From NCBI RefSeq assembly GCF_022829635.1, contig NZ_JAKSYO010000186.1, positions 47,049 through 111,048 of the forward strand: 64,000 nucleotides of DNA, read 5' to 3'. Source of the DNA: Methylobacterium sp. E-066. Lineage in GTDB: Bacteria > Pseudomonadota > Alphaproteobacteria > Rhizobiales > Beijerinckiaceae. The notes under the pieces were generated by a model, which worked only from the letters and a program-made list of their open reading frames with translations, did not search any database and was not told the DNA's origin. The translations under genes were made by a program, and so were the position numbers. This document shows positions 1 to 8,440 of the stretch, piece after piece. Numbering within the stretch: the first letter of the stretch is position 1; every line of letters begins with the position of its first letter.

Positions 1-2
1 AA

Positions 3-77
3 GGGTTCGAGATCGAGTTCTGGCTGCTGGCCGAGCGGGAACTGCGCAAGGAGCGCAACCGCAGGAAGGCTGATTAG
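3..77 (+). CDS. C-terminal end of a DUF2934-like protein (partial)
   Basis: The window opens inside a reading frame whose last residues read FWLLAERELRKERNRRKAD before a TAG stop. A tryptophan-containing xFWLxAERELR tail is typical of the short DUF2934 proteins common in rhizobia and methylobacteria, whose function is unknown. Only about 24 residues are visible, so the family call rests on this tail alone. Confidence 0.45.
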   Translation, partial: GFEIEFWLLAERELRKERNRRKAD

Positions 78-275
78 GCCCAGCTTCCCCCGGCCGCCGA
101 TCCCGAGGCGCATCAAGGCCCTCAACGGCTGGCTCGGCCTTTGCAAGACCCTGCGGCACACGGGTGTCGACAGGCGAGAGCAGGGCGGAATGAGGCCCAG
201 ATTCGTTTCACACCGGCTTCACCGTCCTACGGGGCCGAAGCGCGCTCCAGGCTCCCGAATGAACGGGAGCCCAGC

Positions 276-791
276 GTGGATCCTCTTGCTCTGACCCGCC
301 GGAGCCTCGCCGGGCTCGGCCTCGGCGGCGCGGCTGCCGCAGCGAGCGCGAGCGGCATGTTGGCTCAGGCGGGGCCGAGCGGCGCCGGCGCTCAGCCCGG
401 AGCCCTCGCCGTCACTCCGACCTCGCACGCCGGGCTCGGGCCTCGTCTGACCCTGCACGCGATCGACAATGCCCACGGCACTCCGGGCGCCGGTCTGGTC
501 TGCGACCTGTCGATCCGCGCCGGCGACGTCTACCGGCCGATCAAGACGGTCACCACCCAGGCCAATGGCCGCCCGGACGAACCGCTCCTGGTCGACGATG
601 CGCTGAAGCCCGGCCGCTACGAGCTGCTGCTGCATGTCGAGGCGTATTTTGCGGCGCTCAACGTGACGCTTCCGAGCCCGAACTTTTTGGGCCTCGTGCC
701 GATCCGCTTCCAGATCCGCGATGCGCGCCAGCGCTATCATCTGCCGGTGCTGTTCACGCCCTGGGGCTATTCCTACTATCGCGGCAGCTGA
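276..791 (+). CDS. Exported 5-hydroxyisourate hydrolase (transthyretin-like), twin-arginine signal
   Basis: This is a 5-hydroxyisourate hydrolase-family protein; the family converts 5-hydroxyisourate to OHCU after urate oxidation. The C-terminal half carries the family hallmarks: an LTLHAIDNAHGTPGAGL strand with the active-site His, an NGRPDEPLL segment with the conserved Arg, and the terminal YRGS tetrapeptide. Unlike the usual cytosolic enzyme of about 110 residues, it has an N-terminal extension with TRRSLAGLGLGG followed by an alanine-rich hydrophobic stretch, which resembles a twin-arginine signal. I chose the GTG at 276 because GGGAG lies about 7 nt upstream and it places the RR motif near the N-terminus; a longer frame reaches back to 141. 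A canonical hydrolase and uraD follow directly. Periplasmic location is inferred from the signal only. Confidence 0.8.
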   Translation: MDPLALTRRSLAGLGLGGAAAAASASGMLAQAGPSGAGAQPGALAVTPTSHAGLGPRLTLHAIDNAHGTPGAGLVCDLSIRAGDVYRPIKTVTTQANGRPDEPLLVDDALKPGRYELLLHVEAYFAALNVTLPSPNFLGLVPIRFQIRDARQRYHLPVLFTPWGYSYYRGS

Positions 792-818
792 GCCCGACCC
801 TTCCAGGACGACTCATCC

Positions 819-1172
819 ATGGCCGGCATCTCGACCCATGTCCTCGACACCGATCGCGGCCGCCCTGCCGCCGGGGTGCGGATCGACGTCTCGTTCCTGG
901 ATGGCGAGAGGTGGCAGCTGGTGAAGAGCGTGGTCACCAACGCGGACGGGCGCACCGATGCGCCGATCCTGCCGGCCGACGAGGCCAGGACCGGCCAGTA
1001 CGAGCTGGTGTTCCACGTCGGCGACTATTTCCGGCAGCGGCCTGACACCGCCGAGGCCGACATCTTCATCGACGACCCGGTCGTCCGCTTCGCGATCTTC
1101 GACGCCAAGCAGCACTACCACGTGCCGATGCTATGCACACCCGCGAGCTTCACCACCTATCGCGGCAGCTGA
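819..1172 (+). CDS. uraH: 5-hydroxyisourate hydrolase
   Basis: A canonical cytosolic hydroxyisourate hydrolase of 117 residues, the normal family length. It shows the N-terminal HVLDTDRGRPAAGVRI motif with the catalytic His, the NADGRTDAPIL segment with the active-site Arg, HYHVPMLCTP, and the C-terminal YRGS signature. It hydrolyses 5-hydroxyisourate to OHCU. It lies 27 bp after an exported paralogue and 4 bp before uraD, so the three genes probably form one operon. Together with uraD it gives stereospecific allantoin from urate. No urate oxidase is seen in the window, so the upstream step must be encoded elsewhere. Confidence 0.93.
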   Translation: MAGISTHVLDTDRGRPAAGVRIDVSFLDGERWQLVKSVVTNADGRTDAPILPADEARTGQYELVFHVGDYFRQRPDTAEADIFIDDPVVRFAIFDAKQHYHVPMLCTPASFTTYRGS

Positions 1173-1176
1173 GGCC

Positions 1177-1686
1177 ATGCTCGATCTGGCGACGATCAAC
1201 CAGTTGGACGAAAAAGCCTTCGTGGCGCTGCTGGGCGGCGTGTTCGAGCACGCGCCCTGGGTGGCGGAGGCCACCTGGCCGCACCGGCCCTTCGCCAACC
1301 TCGAGGCCCTGCACGACGCGATGATGCAGACCGTGCGCGCCGCCCCGGCGGAACGCCGCCGCACCTTCCTCAACAACCACCCGGAACTCGCCGGCCCGGA
1401 GGCGCGGGCGCGCAGCCTGACGGCGGATTCGGCGAGCGAGCAGGGCAGCGCCGGCCTCGACCGCATCACGGCGGACGAGGCCGCGGCCTTCGACCGCCTA
1501 AACGCGGCCTATCGGGCGCGGTTCGGCTTCCCGTTCATCATCGCGGTGCGCCGGCGCGGCCGGGCCGAGATCCTGGCCGCCATCGCGGCGCGGCTCGCCC
1601 GGGACCCGGCCGTCGAGGAGGCGACCGCCCTAGAGGAGGTCGCCCAGATCACCCGCCTGCGCCTGGACGGGCTGGTCGCGGACTGA
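1177..1686 (+). CDS. uraD: 2-oxo-4-hydroxy-4-carboxy-5-ureidoimidazoline (OHCU) decarboxylase
   Basis: A 169-residue all-helical OHCU decarboxylase, which makes S-allantoin from the product of the hydroxyisourate hydrolase encoded just upstream. Family features are visible: WPHRPFANLEALHDAM carrying the catalytic His, the NNHPELAG motif, SASEQGSAGLD, and the FGFPFIIAVRRRGR strand-helix. The ATG at 1177 starts 4 bp after the uraH stop, giving the expected family length; a longer reading frame upstream overlaps uraH and is not credible. The order uraH-uraD is common in urate-degrading bacteria. The next gene downstream is convergent and only 3 bp away. Confidence 0.93.
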   Translation: MLDLATINQLDEKAFVALLGGVFEHAPWVAEATWPHRPFANLEALHDAMMQTVRAAPAERRRTFLNNHPELAGPEARARSLTADSASEQGSAGLDRITADEAAAFDRLNAAYRARFGFPFIIAVRRRGRAEILAAIAARLARDPAVEEATALEEVAQITRLRLDGLVAD

Positions 1687-1689
1687 GCC

Positions 1690-2928
1690 TCAGGCTCCGG
1701 CCGCCGCCTTGGCCTCGACCAAGGCTGCCTCGAAGCTGGTGAACGCCGTGGTCGCCTCGGCCCAGGCCTGGGCGCGGACATGACGGGCCAAGGCAGCGGC
1801 AAGCTCCCGGGCCCGCGTCAGGGCCGATTCCACCGCGGCCGGACGGCTCGGATCGGCCGGGATGCCCACCGGCGGCGTGTCCGCCGCGCGCATCCCCACC
1901 AGGGTCGCCGCCATGGCGCGGCGCCAGGCGGCGCAATCGGCCGGGATGCGGGCGAGCCGCATCGCCGCGTCGCTCCCAGCCTGCCGGTCGAGCAGGGTGC
2001 GGCCGAGATCTTCGATCCGGTCGAGCTGGCCGAGCGCGTCGCCGATCTCCCGGCGGCCCTTGTCGGTGCCCTCGGCGATCCGGCCGACGCTCCGGGCGAT
2101 CTCGCCGGTGGCCTGGATCTGCTGGCCCATGATCTCGGAGGCCTCGCGCATCTGCGCCGCCACGGTGGCGACGGCGCCGCTCTCCGCCTCGACCCGGACA
2201 TTGGCCCGCACCATGGCGGCGGCACCGGTCTCGACGGCGCTGCGGCTGCGCGTGACCGCCGCCTGCATCGCCGCCATCTCTTCGCGTAATCCGCCGAGAC
2301 GGGCGCGGATTTCGTCCGTCGCCTTCGCAGTCTGTGCGGAGAGCATCTTCACTTCCGCCGCGACGACCGCGAAGCCGCGGCCCGCTTCGCCGGCCCGGGC
2401 GGCCTCGATCGTGGCGTTGAGCGCCAGCAGGTTGGTCTGGGCCGAGATCGCCGCGATGGTTCCGGCCATCTCCTCGATCCGCAGGGCGGCGGCCGAGAAA
2501 CTGTCGAGCCGGCTGCCGATCTCGTCGGTGCCCTGCTCGATCCCGCGCATGCCGTCGCTGGCGCGCTGGAGGTCGTCGACGCAGGTGGCGATGCCGGCGC
2601 GGGCGGTCTCGGCGGTCTCGGCGGCCGAGGAGGAGCGGGCCGCGATCTCGCTGGTGCTGGCGGCGAGTTCCTCGCTGGCGGCGGCGATCAGCCGGGCCTG
2701 CTCGGCGGTGCCGGAGGCGTCGTGCGTCATCCAGCCGATCGAGGTCCCGGCATCGGAGGCCGCGGCCGACAGGCGCGCCAGGAGCGCCATCAATTCGCGA
2801 TCGGGAGCGGCGGCCGCCGGCAGGACCACGTCCGCGGGGTGCGCGACGGGCGAGACGGTCCGGGCGTCGGCCGCTGCCGCGGTCTCGGCCGGGTCCTGAG
2901 CCGGGCGCTTGCGGCGCAAACTCAACAT
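1690..2928 (-). CDS. Soluble methyl-accepting chemotaxis protein
   Basis: A cytoplasmic chemoreceptor-type signalling protein of 412 residues. No transmembrane segment is visible; the N-terminus is basic and proline/alanine-rich. The central part carries the conserved MCP hairpin tip, AISAQTNLLALNATIEAARA followed by GEAGRGFAVVAAEVKMLSAQT, within a long coiled coil. This region binds CheA/CheW in the family. The sensed signal is unknown because no recognisable sensor domain is present, though the C-terminal segment (LARIPADCAAWRRAM...) could be a small sensing region. I chose the ATG at 2928 because AGGAG lies about 8 nt upstream; an in-frame start at 2982 has no such signal. It is transcribed towards uraD. 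Confidence 0.9.
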   Translation of the reverse strand: MLSLRRKRPAQDPAETAAAADARTVSPVAHPADVVLPAAAAPDRELMALLARLSAAASDAGTSIGWMTHDASGTAEQARLIAAASEELAASTSEIAARSSSAAETAETARAGIATCVDDLQRASDGMRGIEQGTDEIGSRLDSFSAAALRIEEMAGTIAAISAQTNLLALNATIEAARAGEAGRGFAVVAAEVKMLSAQTAKATDEIRARLGGLREEMAAMQAAVTRSRSAVETGAAAMVRANVRVEAESGAVATVAAQMREASEIMGQQIQATGEIARSVGRIAEGTDKGRREIGDALGQLDRIEDLGRTLLDRQAGSDAAMRLARIPADCAAWRRAMAATLVGMRAADTPPVGIPADPSRPAAVESALTRARELAAALARHVRAQAWAEATTAFTSFEAALVEAKAAAGA

Positions 2929-3083
2929 GCGGAGGCTCCTGCGAAGGTCGATTCGAGGGCCATATTCGCACGGAACCTTCAACCGAAGATGAAGGATAAC
3001 CGTCTCTTATTGGAATTGGACGAAGGCGTCCGTTTCCCGGCCGGCGCCCCCGGACGAAACCGTCCGAGGGGCGCCGTCGTCGC

Positions 3084-6000
3084 TCACTCGCCGGTCAGCG
3101 CGGCCTTGGTGCGGGACCACCAGCCGGCGCGCTTGGGCCGGTCCGGATCGGTGGGCTGGGTCAGCACCACCGCCACCGGCTCGCGGGGCGGCGCGACCTC
3201 GGCCGGCGCGGCCTCGGGCTGAGGCTCCGCGGTCGGCGTCTCGGCCCGCTCCGCGGGCTCCGGAGCGGCCGCGACCGGCAGGTCGATGGCGACCTCGTCA
3301 TGGACGGGGGACGGTGCGGCCTCGACCGCCTCGGCCACGGCCTCCGCGCTCACCGGCTCCTCGGCCGACAGGGCGAACGCATCGGAATCCGTCTCGCCGG
3401 ACCCGTCGGACTCGCCGCCCTCGCGGGTGCGGCCCTCGGCGCGGCCGCGACCGCCCCGGCGGCCGCGACGGCGGCGGCGCGTGCCATCCTCCTCGGTCCG
3501 GGCACCCTCGTCCGAGCCGGCGACGGCCTCGTCGGCTTCGCCACCCTCGGGCGCCACGGCCGCGATTGCGGCCTCGGCGAAGTCGGGCGTCTCCTCGGTG
3601 CCGCGCTCCTCGTCCTGGTCGTCCTCGTCCTGACGCTCGCCCTCGGCCTGGCCCTCTTCCGACCGGCCGTCCTGGCGACCGCCCCGCCGGCGACGCCGAC
3701 GGCGGCGGCGACGGCCGTCGCCCTCATCGCGCGTCCCGTCTTCGCGCGTGCCCTCGTCGCGTGTCCCATCTTCGCGCGATCCGTCCTCGCGGGCCTCGGC
3801 CCGACCCTCCTCGGCCTCGCCCTCGGCGTCCGCCTCGGTGTCGTCGCCCTCGTCGACCTCGTCCTCGTCGTCGAACTCCATGGCGGGCGAGATCGCCTGC
3901 GCGCGCACCCCCGTCACCGGGCCCTCGGCCCGCTGGGCCGGCTCGCCGCGGTCGAGCTGGAACGCCGTGGTCACCGCCAGCCGCTCGTCGGCCGCGATCG
4001 TGATCGTGACGCCGAAGCGGACTTCCAGCTCGCGCAGGTGCCCACGCTTCTGGTTGAGGATGTACAGCGCCACCTCGGTCCGGGTGCGCAGGATCAGGTT
4101 GTGGGAGGCCGACTTGAGCAGCGCCTCCTCGATCGAGCGCAGGATGTGCAGAGCCACCGAGGCGGTGGCCCGCACGTAGCCCGAGCCGCCGCAATGCACG
4201 CACGGGATCGAGGACGATTCGAGCACGCCGGTGCGGATGCGCTGGCGGCTCATCTCCATCAGGCCGAAGGGCGAGATCCGGCCGACCTGGATGCGGGCGC
4301 GGTCGTTCTTCAGGCAGTCGTTGAGCTTCTTCTCGACCGCGCGGTTGTTGCGCTTCTCCTCCATGTCGATGAAGTCGATGACGATCAGGCCCGCGAGGTC
4401 GCGCAGGCGCAGCTGGCGGGCGACCTCCTCGGCCGCCTCGAGGTTCGTCCGCAGCGCGGTGTCCTCGATGTCGTGCTCGCGGGTCGAGCGGCCCGAGTTC
4501 ACGTCGATCGAGACCAGCGCCTCGGTCGGGTTGATGACGAGGTAGCCGCCGGATTTCAGCGAGACGTGGGTCGAGAACATCGCGTCGAGCTGCTGCTCGA
4601 CGCCGTAGCGGGCGAAGATCGGCGTCGGGTCGCGATAGGGCTTCACGACCTTGGACTGGCCGGGCATCAGCATCCGCATGAAGTCCTTGGCCTCGGCATA
4701 GGCCTCCTCGCCGGAGACCAGCACCTCGTCCAGGTCCTTGTTGTACAGGTCGCGGATCGCCCGCTTGATCAGCGAGCCCTCCTCGTAGACGAGCGCCGGC
4801 GCCATCGAGGTCAGGGTCAGCTCGCGGACCGATTCCCACAGCCGCATCAGGTACTCGAAGTCCCGGGCGATCTCGGGCTTGGAGCGCGAGGCGCCGGCGG
4901 TGCGCAGGATCACGCCCATCCCGTCCGGCACCTCCAGGTCGGCCACGACCTCCTTGAGGCGCTTGCGGTCGGCCGCCGAGGTGATCTTCCGGGAGATGCC
5001 GCCGCCGCGGCCGGTATTGGGCATCAGCACCGAGTAGCGGCCGGCGAGCGACAGGTAGGTGGTGAGCGCCGCGCCCTTGGTGCCGCGCTCCTCCTTGACC
5101 ACCTGCACCAGGATGATCTGGCGGCGCTTGATCACCTCCTGGATCTTGTAGTGGCGGCGATAGTGGCGCGGCCGCTCGGGAATCTCGGCCAGCGCGTCGC
5201 CGTTGCCGCCGACCTGGGCGATCCGGGGCTCGGCATCGGGATCGTCGGAATCCTCGTCCGACTCCTCGTCGGACTCGTCCTCGTCATCCTCGTCCGAATC
5301 GTCTTCGTCCTCGTCCTCGTCGGACTCCTCGTCTTCCAGATCGGCCTCGTCGTCGGCCTCGCCGATCGCGGACGAACTCCGGACGGAGGAGGCCTCGGCG
5401 GCATCCTCGGCGATCGTCTCGGCCGGCGCGTCGGCGACGGTCAGGGCCTCGGCCACGGCGACCACGGTCTCGGGCTCGACCGCCTCGTGCCGATCGGCTG
5501 CCGGCTGCTCGGGCTGCGCCTCGGTCTCAGCGTTGGGCTCGGTCGCCGGCACGGCCTCGGCGGCCTGCGCAGGAATATCCCCGGCGGCGGTTTCGGAGGC
5601 GATGGCCTCCTGCACGGCGTCCGGGTTCTCGGCGAGGGTGTCGGGCAGCCCGGTCTGGGCAGCCTGGGACTCATGCCCCTCCGCGCGATCCTCGGCCGGC
5701 ACGGTCTCGACGTCCGAAGACTCGACGGCCTGCGGCAACTCCGAACCCGATGCGAATTCCGAATCGTGCTGGGTCTCCAGATCCCGCGGGGCTTCGGACG
5801 CGTCCTCGGCGCTCACCGTCTCGTCGGTGCGGGAGCGGGCCTCGGCGCGGCGGCCGCGGGAGCGGCGGGGCGACCGGCGGCGGCGCTCCTCGCGCTCGCG
5901 ATGCTCCTCGGCGTCGCGGGCCTCGTCCTCGAGCAGCGCCTGCCGGTCGGCGAGCGGGATCTGGTAATAGTCGGGGTGGATCTCGTTGAAGGCGAGGAAG

Positions 6001-6200
6001 CCGTGGCGGTTGCCGCCGTACTCGACGAAGGCCGCCTGGAGCGACGGCTCCACCCGGGTGACCTTGGCGAGGTAGATGTTGCCGCGCAGCTGGCGCCGGT
6101 TAGCGGCTTCGAAGTCGAACTCCTCGACCCTAGACCCGTGGACCGTGACGACCCGGGTCTCCTCCGGGTGCATCGCGTCGATCAGCATTTTGTTGGCCAT
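3084..6200 (-). CDS. rne: Ribonuclease E
   Basis: The essential endoribonuclease that initiates mRNA decay and processes rRNA and tRNA, 1038 residues. The N-terminal MANKMLIDA and S1-type RNA-binding segment (RGNIYLAKVTRVEPSLQAAF) are split by a roughly 250-residue insertion, rich in Glu, Asp and Ala, ending in an almost pure Asp/Glu/Ser run (about residues 280-320). The catalytic part follows: ALVSIDVNSGRSTREHDIED, VIDFIDMEEKRNNR with the metal-binding Asp residues, then the zinc-link CVHCGGSG. The C-terminal 300 residues are low-complexity acidic and Arg-rich (RRRRRRRRRR), typical of a degradosome scaffold that binds RNA. An S1-domain insertion is known in alphaproteobacterial RNase E. A long 5' gap precedes the gene, as expected for an autoregulated rne leader, but no specific element was identified. 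Confidence 0.95.
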   Translation of the reverse strand: MANKMLIDAMHPEETRVVTVHGSRVEEFDFEAANRRQLRGNIYLAKVTRVEPSLQAAFVEYGGNRHGFLAFNEIHPDYYQIPLADRQALLEDEARDAEEHREREERRRRSPRRSRGRRAEARSRTDETVSAEDASEAPRDLETQHDSEFASGSELPQAVESSDVETVPAEDRAEGHESQAAQTGLPDTLAENPDAVQEAIASETAAGDIPAQAAEAVPATEPNAETEAQPEQPAADRHEAVEPETVVAVAEALTVADAPAETIAEDAAEASSVRSSSAIGEADDEADLEDEESDEDEDEDDSDEDDEDESDEESDEDSDDPDAEPRIAQVGGNGDALAEIPERPRHYRRHYKIQEVIKRRQIILVQVVKEERGTKGAALTTYLSLAGRYSVLMPNTGRGGGISRKITSAADRKRLKEVVADLEVPDGMGVILRTAGASRSKPEIARDFEYLMRLWESVRELTLTSMAPALVYEEGSLIKRAIRDLYNKDLDEVLVSGEEAYAEAKDFMRMLMPGQSKVVKPYRDPTPIFARYGVEQQLDAMFSTHVSLKSGGYLVINPTEALVSIDVNSGRSTREHDIEDTALRTNLEAAEEVARQLRLRDLAGLIVIDFIDMEEKRNNRAVEKKLNDCLKNDRARIQVGRISPFGLMEMSRQRIRTGVLESSSIPCVHCGGSGYVRATASVALHILRSIEEALLKSASHNLILRTRTEVALYILNQKRGHLRELEVRFGVTITIAADERLAVTTAFQLDRGEPAQRAEGPVTGVRAQAISPAMEFDDEDEVDEGDDTEADAEGEAEEGRAEAREDGSREDGTRDEGTREDGTRDEGDGRRRRRRRRRRGGRQDGRSEEGQAEGERQDEDDQDEERGTEETPDFAEAAIAAVAPEGGEADEAVAGSDEGARTEEDGTRRRRRGRRGGRGRAEGRTREGGESDGSGETDSDAFALSAEEPVSAEAVAEAVEAAPSPVHDEVAIDLPVAAAPEPAERAETPTAEPQPEAAPAEVAPPREPVAVVLTQPTDPDRPKRAGWWSRTKAALTGE

Positions 6201-7063
6201 GTCGGACTCTCGGCATGGCGGCCGACGTCGTTCTCCGTGCCCGTGGTCCCGGCGGCGCCTCGCCCGACCTCAATATGGTCTGACAGGGTGCCGGCCTCGC
6301 CGCCGAGGCGGCTGGGTTCGAGGGGAAATTGCCGTCAACCGCCGTTCGGCGCCCTGGGCGCCTGGGGTTGAACTTGGCCGGTAGGGGGAACGGGCCGGTG
6401 CGACGCAGGGTCTGCGCCTCCGGGGCACGCGCAGCGCCATGCTGGGCCGTGCATCCGTCCATCCTGGTTCCGACCTCGCGAAACAATCTCGACCGGGTGA
6501 GACCGGCCGTGAAATCTGGATGCGGCGGAACGGCTCCACCGCGTCGTGCGACACCTGCCCGATCGGGAAAACACCCGTCGCCGCCAAGCGAGCCGAAAAA
6601 GCCCGCCGCGACGCCGCGTCCGTTTTCTCGAAGGAATTCGGCCGCGTCCGCAAGCCGTTACGACGGCCGGCGGGACCGGAGAAGGGTCAGTATCATTACA
6701 GACGGCCACGGGGATTTGGCAAGGGTCAAGCGCGGGACGATGTCACGGTATCGTCATGGCGGGCGGGCGCGGTGCCGTGGTCCTGTCGGGGCGATTTTTC
6801 GTTGGGTCCGGCAGCGGACGCTCGAAGCGCTGCGCCTCTCCCGCACAGCGAAGGTATTCACCCCTCGGCTTGTGCAGGCCGCGACAGGCCCCCTCTCCCG
6901 TGCGGGAGAGGGTTGGGGTGAGGGATCAGGTCTTTCCGGAGAGGTCGCATCCCTCACCCTGTCCCTCTCCCGCACGGGAGAGGGGACCCGCGCTTCATCC
7001 GGAAGCGTATGAGCCCCGTACCCCGCAGCAGGGGAGGGCGGGCGCCGGTATCCGCCCTCAGCC
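6201..7063. other. Gene-free interval between rne and glcF
   Basis: No convincing coding region was found in these 860 bp; long open frames here are GC-driven. It holds the upstream region of rne on the right side, where E. coli rne has a long autoregulatory 5' UTR, and a palindromic repeat doublet near 6891-6984 behind glcF. No clear promoter hexamers were recognised. Confidence 0.6.
6891..6984. repeat. REP-like palindromic doublet
   Basis: Two near-identical hairpins face each other. The first (6891-6912) has arms CCCTCTCCCG and CGGGAGAGGG around a 2-nt loop. The second (6963-6984) has the same arms. Their outer flanks are also inverted (GGTTGGGGTGAGGG after the first, CCCTCACCCTGT before the second), so the pair forms a larger inverted structure. 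This arrangement is that of dispersed bacterial REP/BIME elements; it could also stop transcription of glcF-glcE antisense or of the rne upstream RNA. Confidence 0.85.
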
Positions 7064-8392
7064 CTACTCCGCAGCCTCCAACCGCGGCGCGACGCCATGG
7101 AGCGCCGCCGGCTTCGGGCCGCCGGTGGCCCAGTCGAGCAGCTCCACCGTGTGCACGATCGGGATGCCGGTGCCCTTCCCGATCTGCGTGGCGCAGCCGA
7201 TATTGCCGGTGGCGATCACGTCGGGGCGGATGCGCTCGATGTTGGCGACCTTGCGGGCGCGCAGCTTCGCGGCGAGCTCGGGCTGCAGGATGTTGTAGGT
7301 CCCGGCCGAGCCGCAGCAGATATGGCCCTCCGGCACGTCCTTGACAGTGAAGCCGGCGCGCTTGAGCAGCGTCTTCGGCTCGGTCCGGATGCCCTGGCCG
7401 TGCTGCATCGAGCAGGCGGAGTGATAGGCCACCACGAGGTCGCTTTCCACGGTCGCCGCCAGGTCGAGCTGGGCCACGTACTCGGTCACGTCCTTGGCGA
7501 GGCTCGAGACCCGCTGCGCCTTCTCGGCATAGGCCGGGTCGTCGCGGAACATAAAGCCGTAATCCTTGATGGTCGTGCCGCAGCCCGAGGCCGTGACCAG
7601 GATCGCGTCGAGGCCCTTGGCGATCTCCGCGTCCCAGGCGTCGATCGCCTGCTTGGCCAGGGCGTGGGACGAGGCCTCCTTGCCCATGTGGTGGGTCAGC
7701 GCCCCGCAGCAGCCCTCCTCGGCATGGACCACCTCGATCCCGTGCCGGTTGAGCAGCCGGATCGCCGCGGCGTTGAAGTCCGGCCGCAGGACGCTCTGGG
7801 CGCAGCCGCGCAGCAGGGCGACGCGCTTGGTCGCCTGGCCGCCTTCCGGAGAAAAACGTCCGACCCGATTGGTCGGCTCGCTGCCGGGCAGCCGCGCCGG
7901 GGCGAGGTCGAGCATCGCGGCCAGCCGGTTGCCCACCCGGGGCAGCCGCGCCACGATCCCACGGAACGGGGCGCCGAGCTTGGCGGCGATCAGGGCCAGC
8001 CGGAACCGGTTCGGATAGGGCAGCACCTGCGCCAGCAGGGCGCGCAGGAACCGGTCACCCGCAGGGCGCGTAAAAGTCGTCTCGATATGCGCCCGGGCAT
8101 GGTCGACGAGGTGCATGTAATGCACCCCCGACGGGCAGGTGGTCATGCAGGACAGGCAGGAGAGGCAGCGGTCGATGTGCTTGACCACCTCCTGCGAGGC
8201 CGGCTTGCCGCCCTCCAGCATGTCCTTGATCAGGTAGATGCGTCCGCGCGGGGAATCGAGTTCGTCGCCGAGCAGGAGGTAGGTCGGGCAGGTCGCGGTG
8301 CAGAAACCGCAATGCACGCAGGTCCGCAGGATCTTTTCCGACGCCGCCATGGCGGGATCGGCGAGCTGGGCGAGGTTGAAGTTGGTCTGCAC
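7064..8392 (-). CDS. glcF: Glycolate oxidase iron-sulfur subunit
   Basis: The Fe-S subunit of glycolate oxidase, which passes electrons from glycolate oxidation to the membrane chain. Two 4Fe-4S motifs are visible near the N-terminus, CVHCGFCTATCPTYLLLGDE and CLSCLSCMTTCPSGVHYMHL, followed by two CCG domains containing EEGCCGALTHHMG and GHICCGSAGTYNILQPELA. The length of 442 residues is normal. The start is a GTG at 8392 preceded by AGGAAGG. glcE ends 48 bp upstream on the same strand, so the two are co-transcribed. The FAD subunit gene glcD, usually the first in this operon, is not found in the window. Confidence 0.93.
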   Translation of the reverse strand: MQTNFNLAQLADPAMAASEKILRTCVHCGFCTATCPTYLLLGDELDSPRGRIYLIKDMLEGGKPASQEVVKHIDRCLSCLSCMTTCPSGVHYMHLVDHARAHIETTFTRPAGDRFLRALLAQVLPYPNRFRLALIAAKLGAPFRGIVARLPRVGNRLAAMLDLAPARLPGSEPTNRVGRFSPEGGQATKRVALLRGCAQSVLRPDFNAAAIRLLNRHGIEVVHAEEGCCGALTHHMGKEASSHALAKQAIDAWDAEIAKGLDAILVTASGCGTTIKDYGFMFRDDPAYAEKAQRVSSLAKDVTEYVAQLDLAATVESDLVVAYHSACSMQHGQGIRTEPKTLLKRAGFTVKDVPEGHICCGSAGTYNILQPELAAKLRARKVANIERIRPDVIATGNIGCATQIGKGTGIPIVHTVELLDWATGGPKPAALHGVAPRLEAAE

Positions 8393-8440
8393 GATGCCTT
8401 CCTGCCTGCGCTCCCCGGTCTGGAGGGGAGGGGACCCGTC

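Noticed and set aside
3300..6371. A 1023-residue open frame antisense to RNase E
   Set aside because: It mirrors the acidic and Arg-rich repeats of rne in a GC-rich genome and has no domain; the sense gene is certain.
6329..7298. Several long plus-strand frames in the rne-glcF gap
   Set aside because: They are Arg/Pro-rich, run through the palindromic repeats and into glcF, and lack ribosome binding sites.
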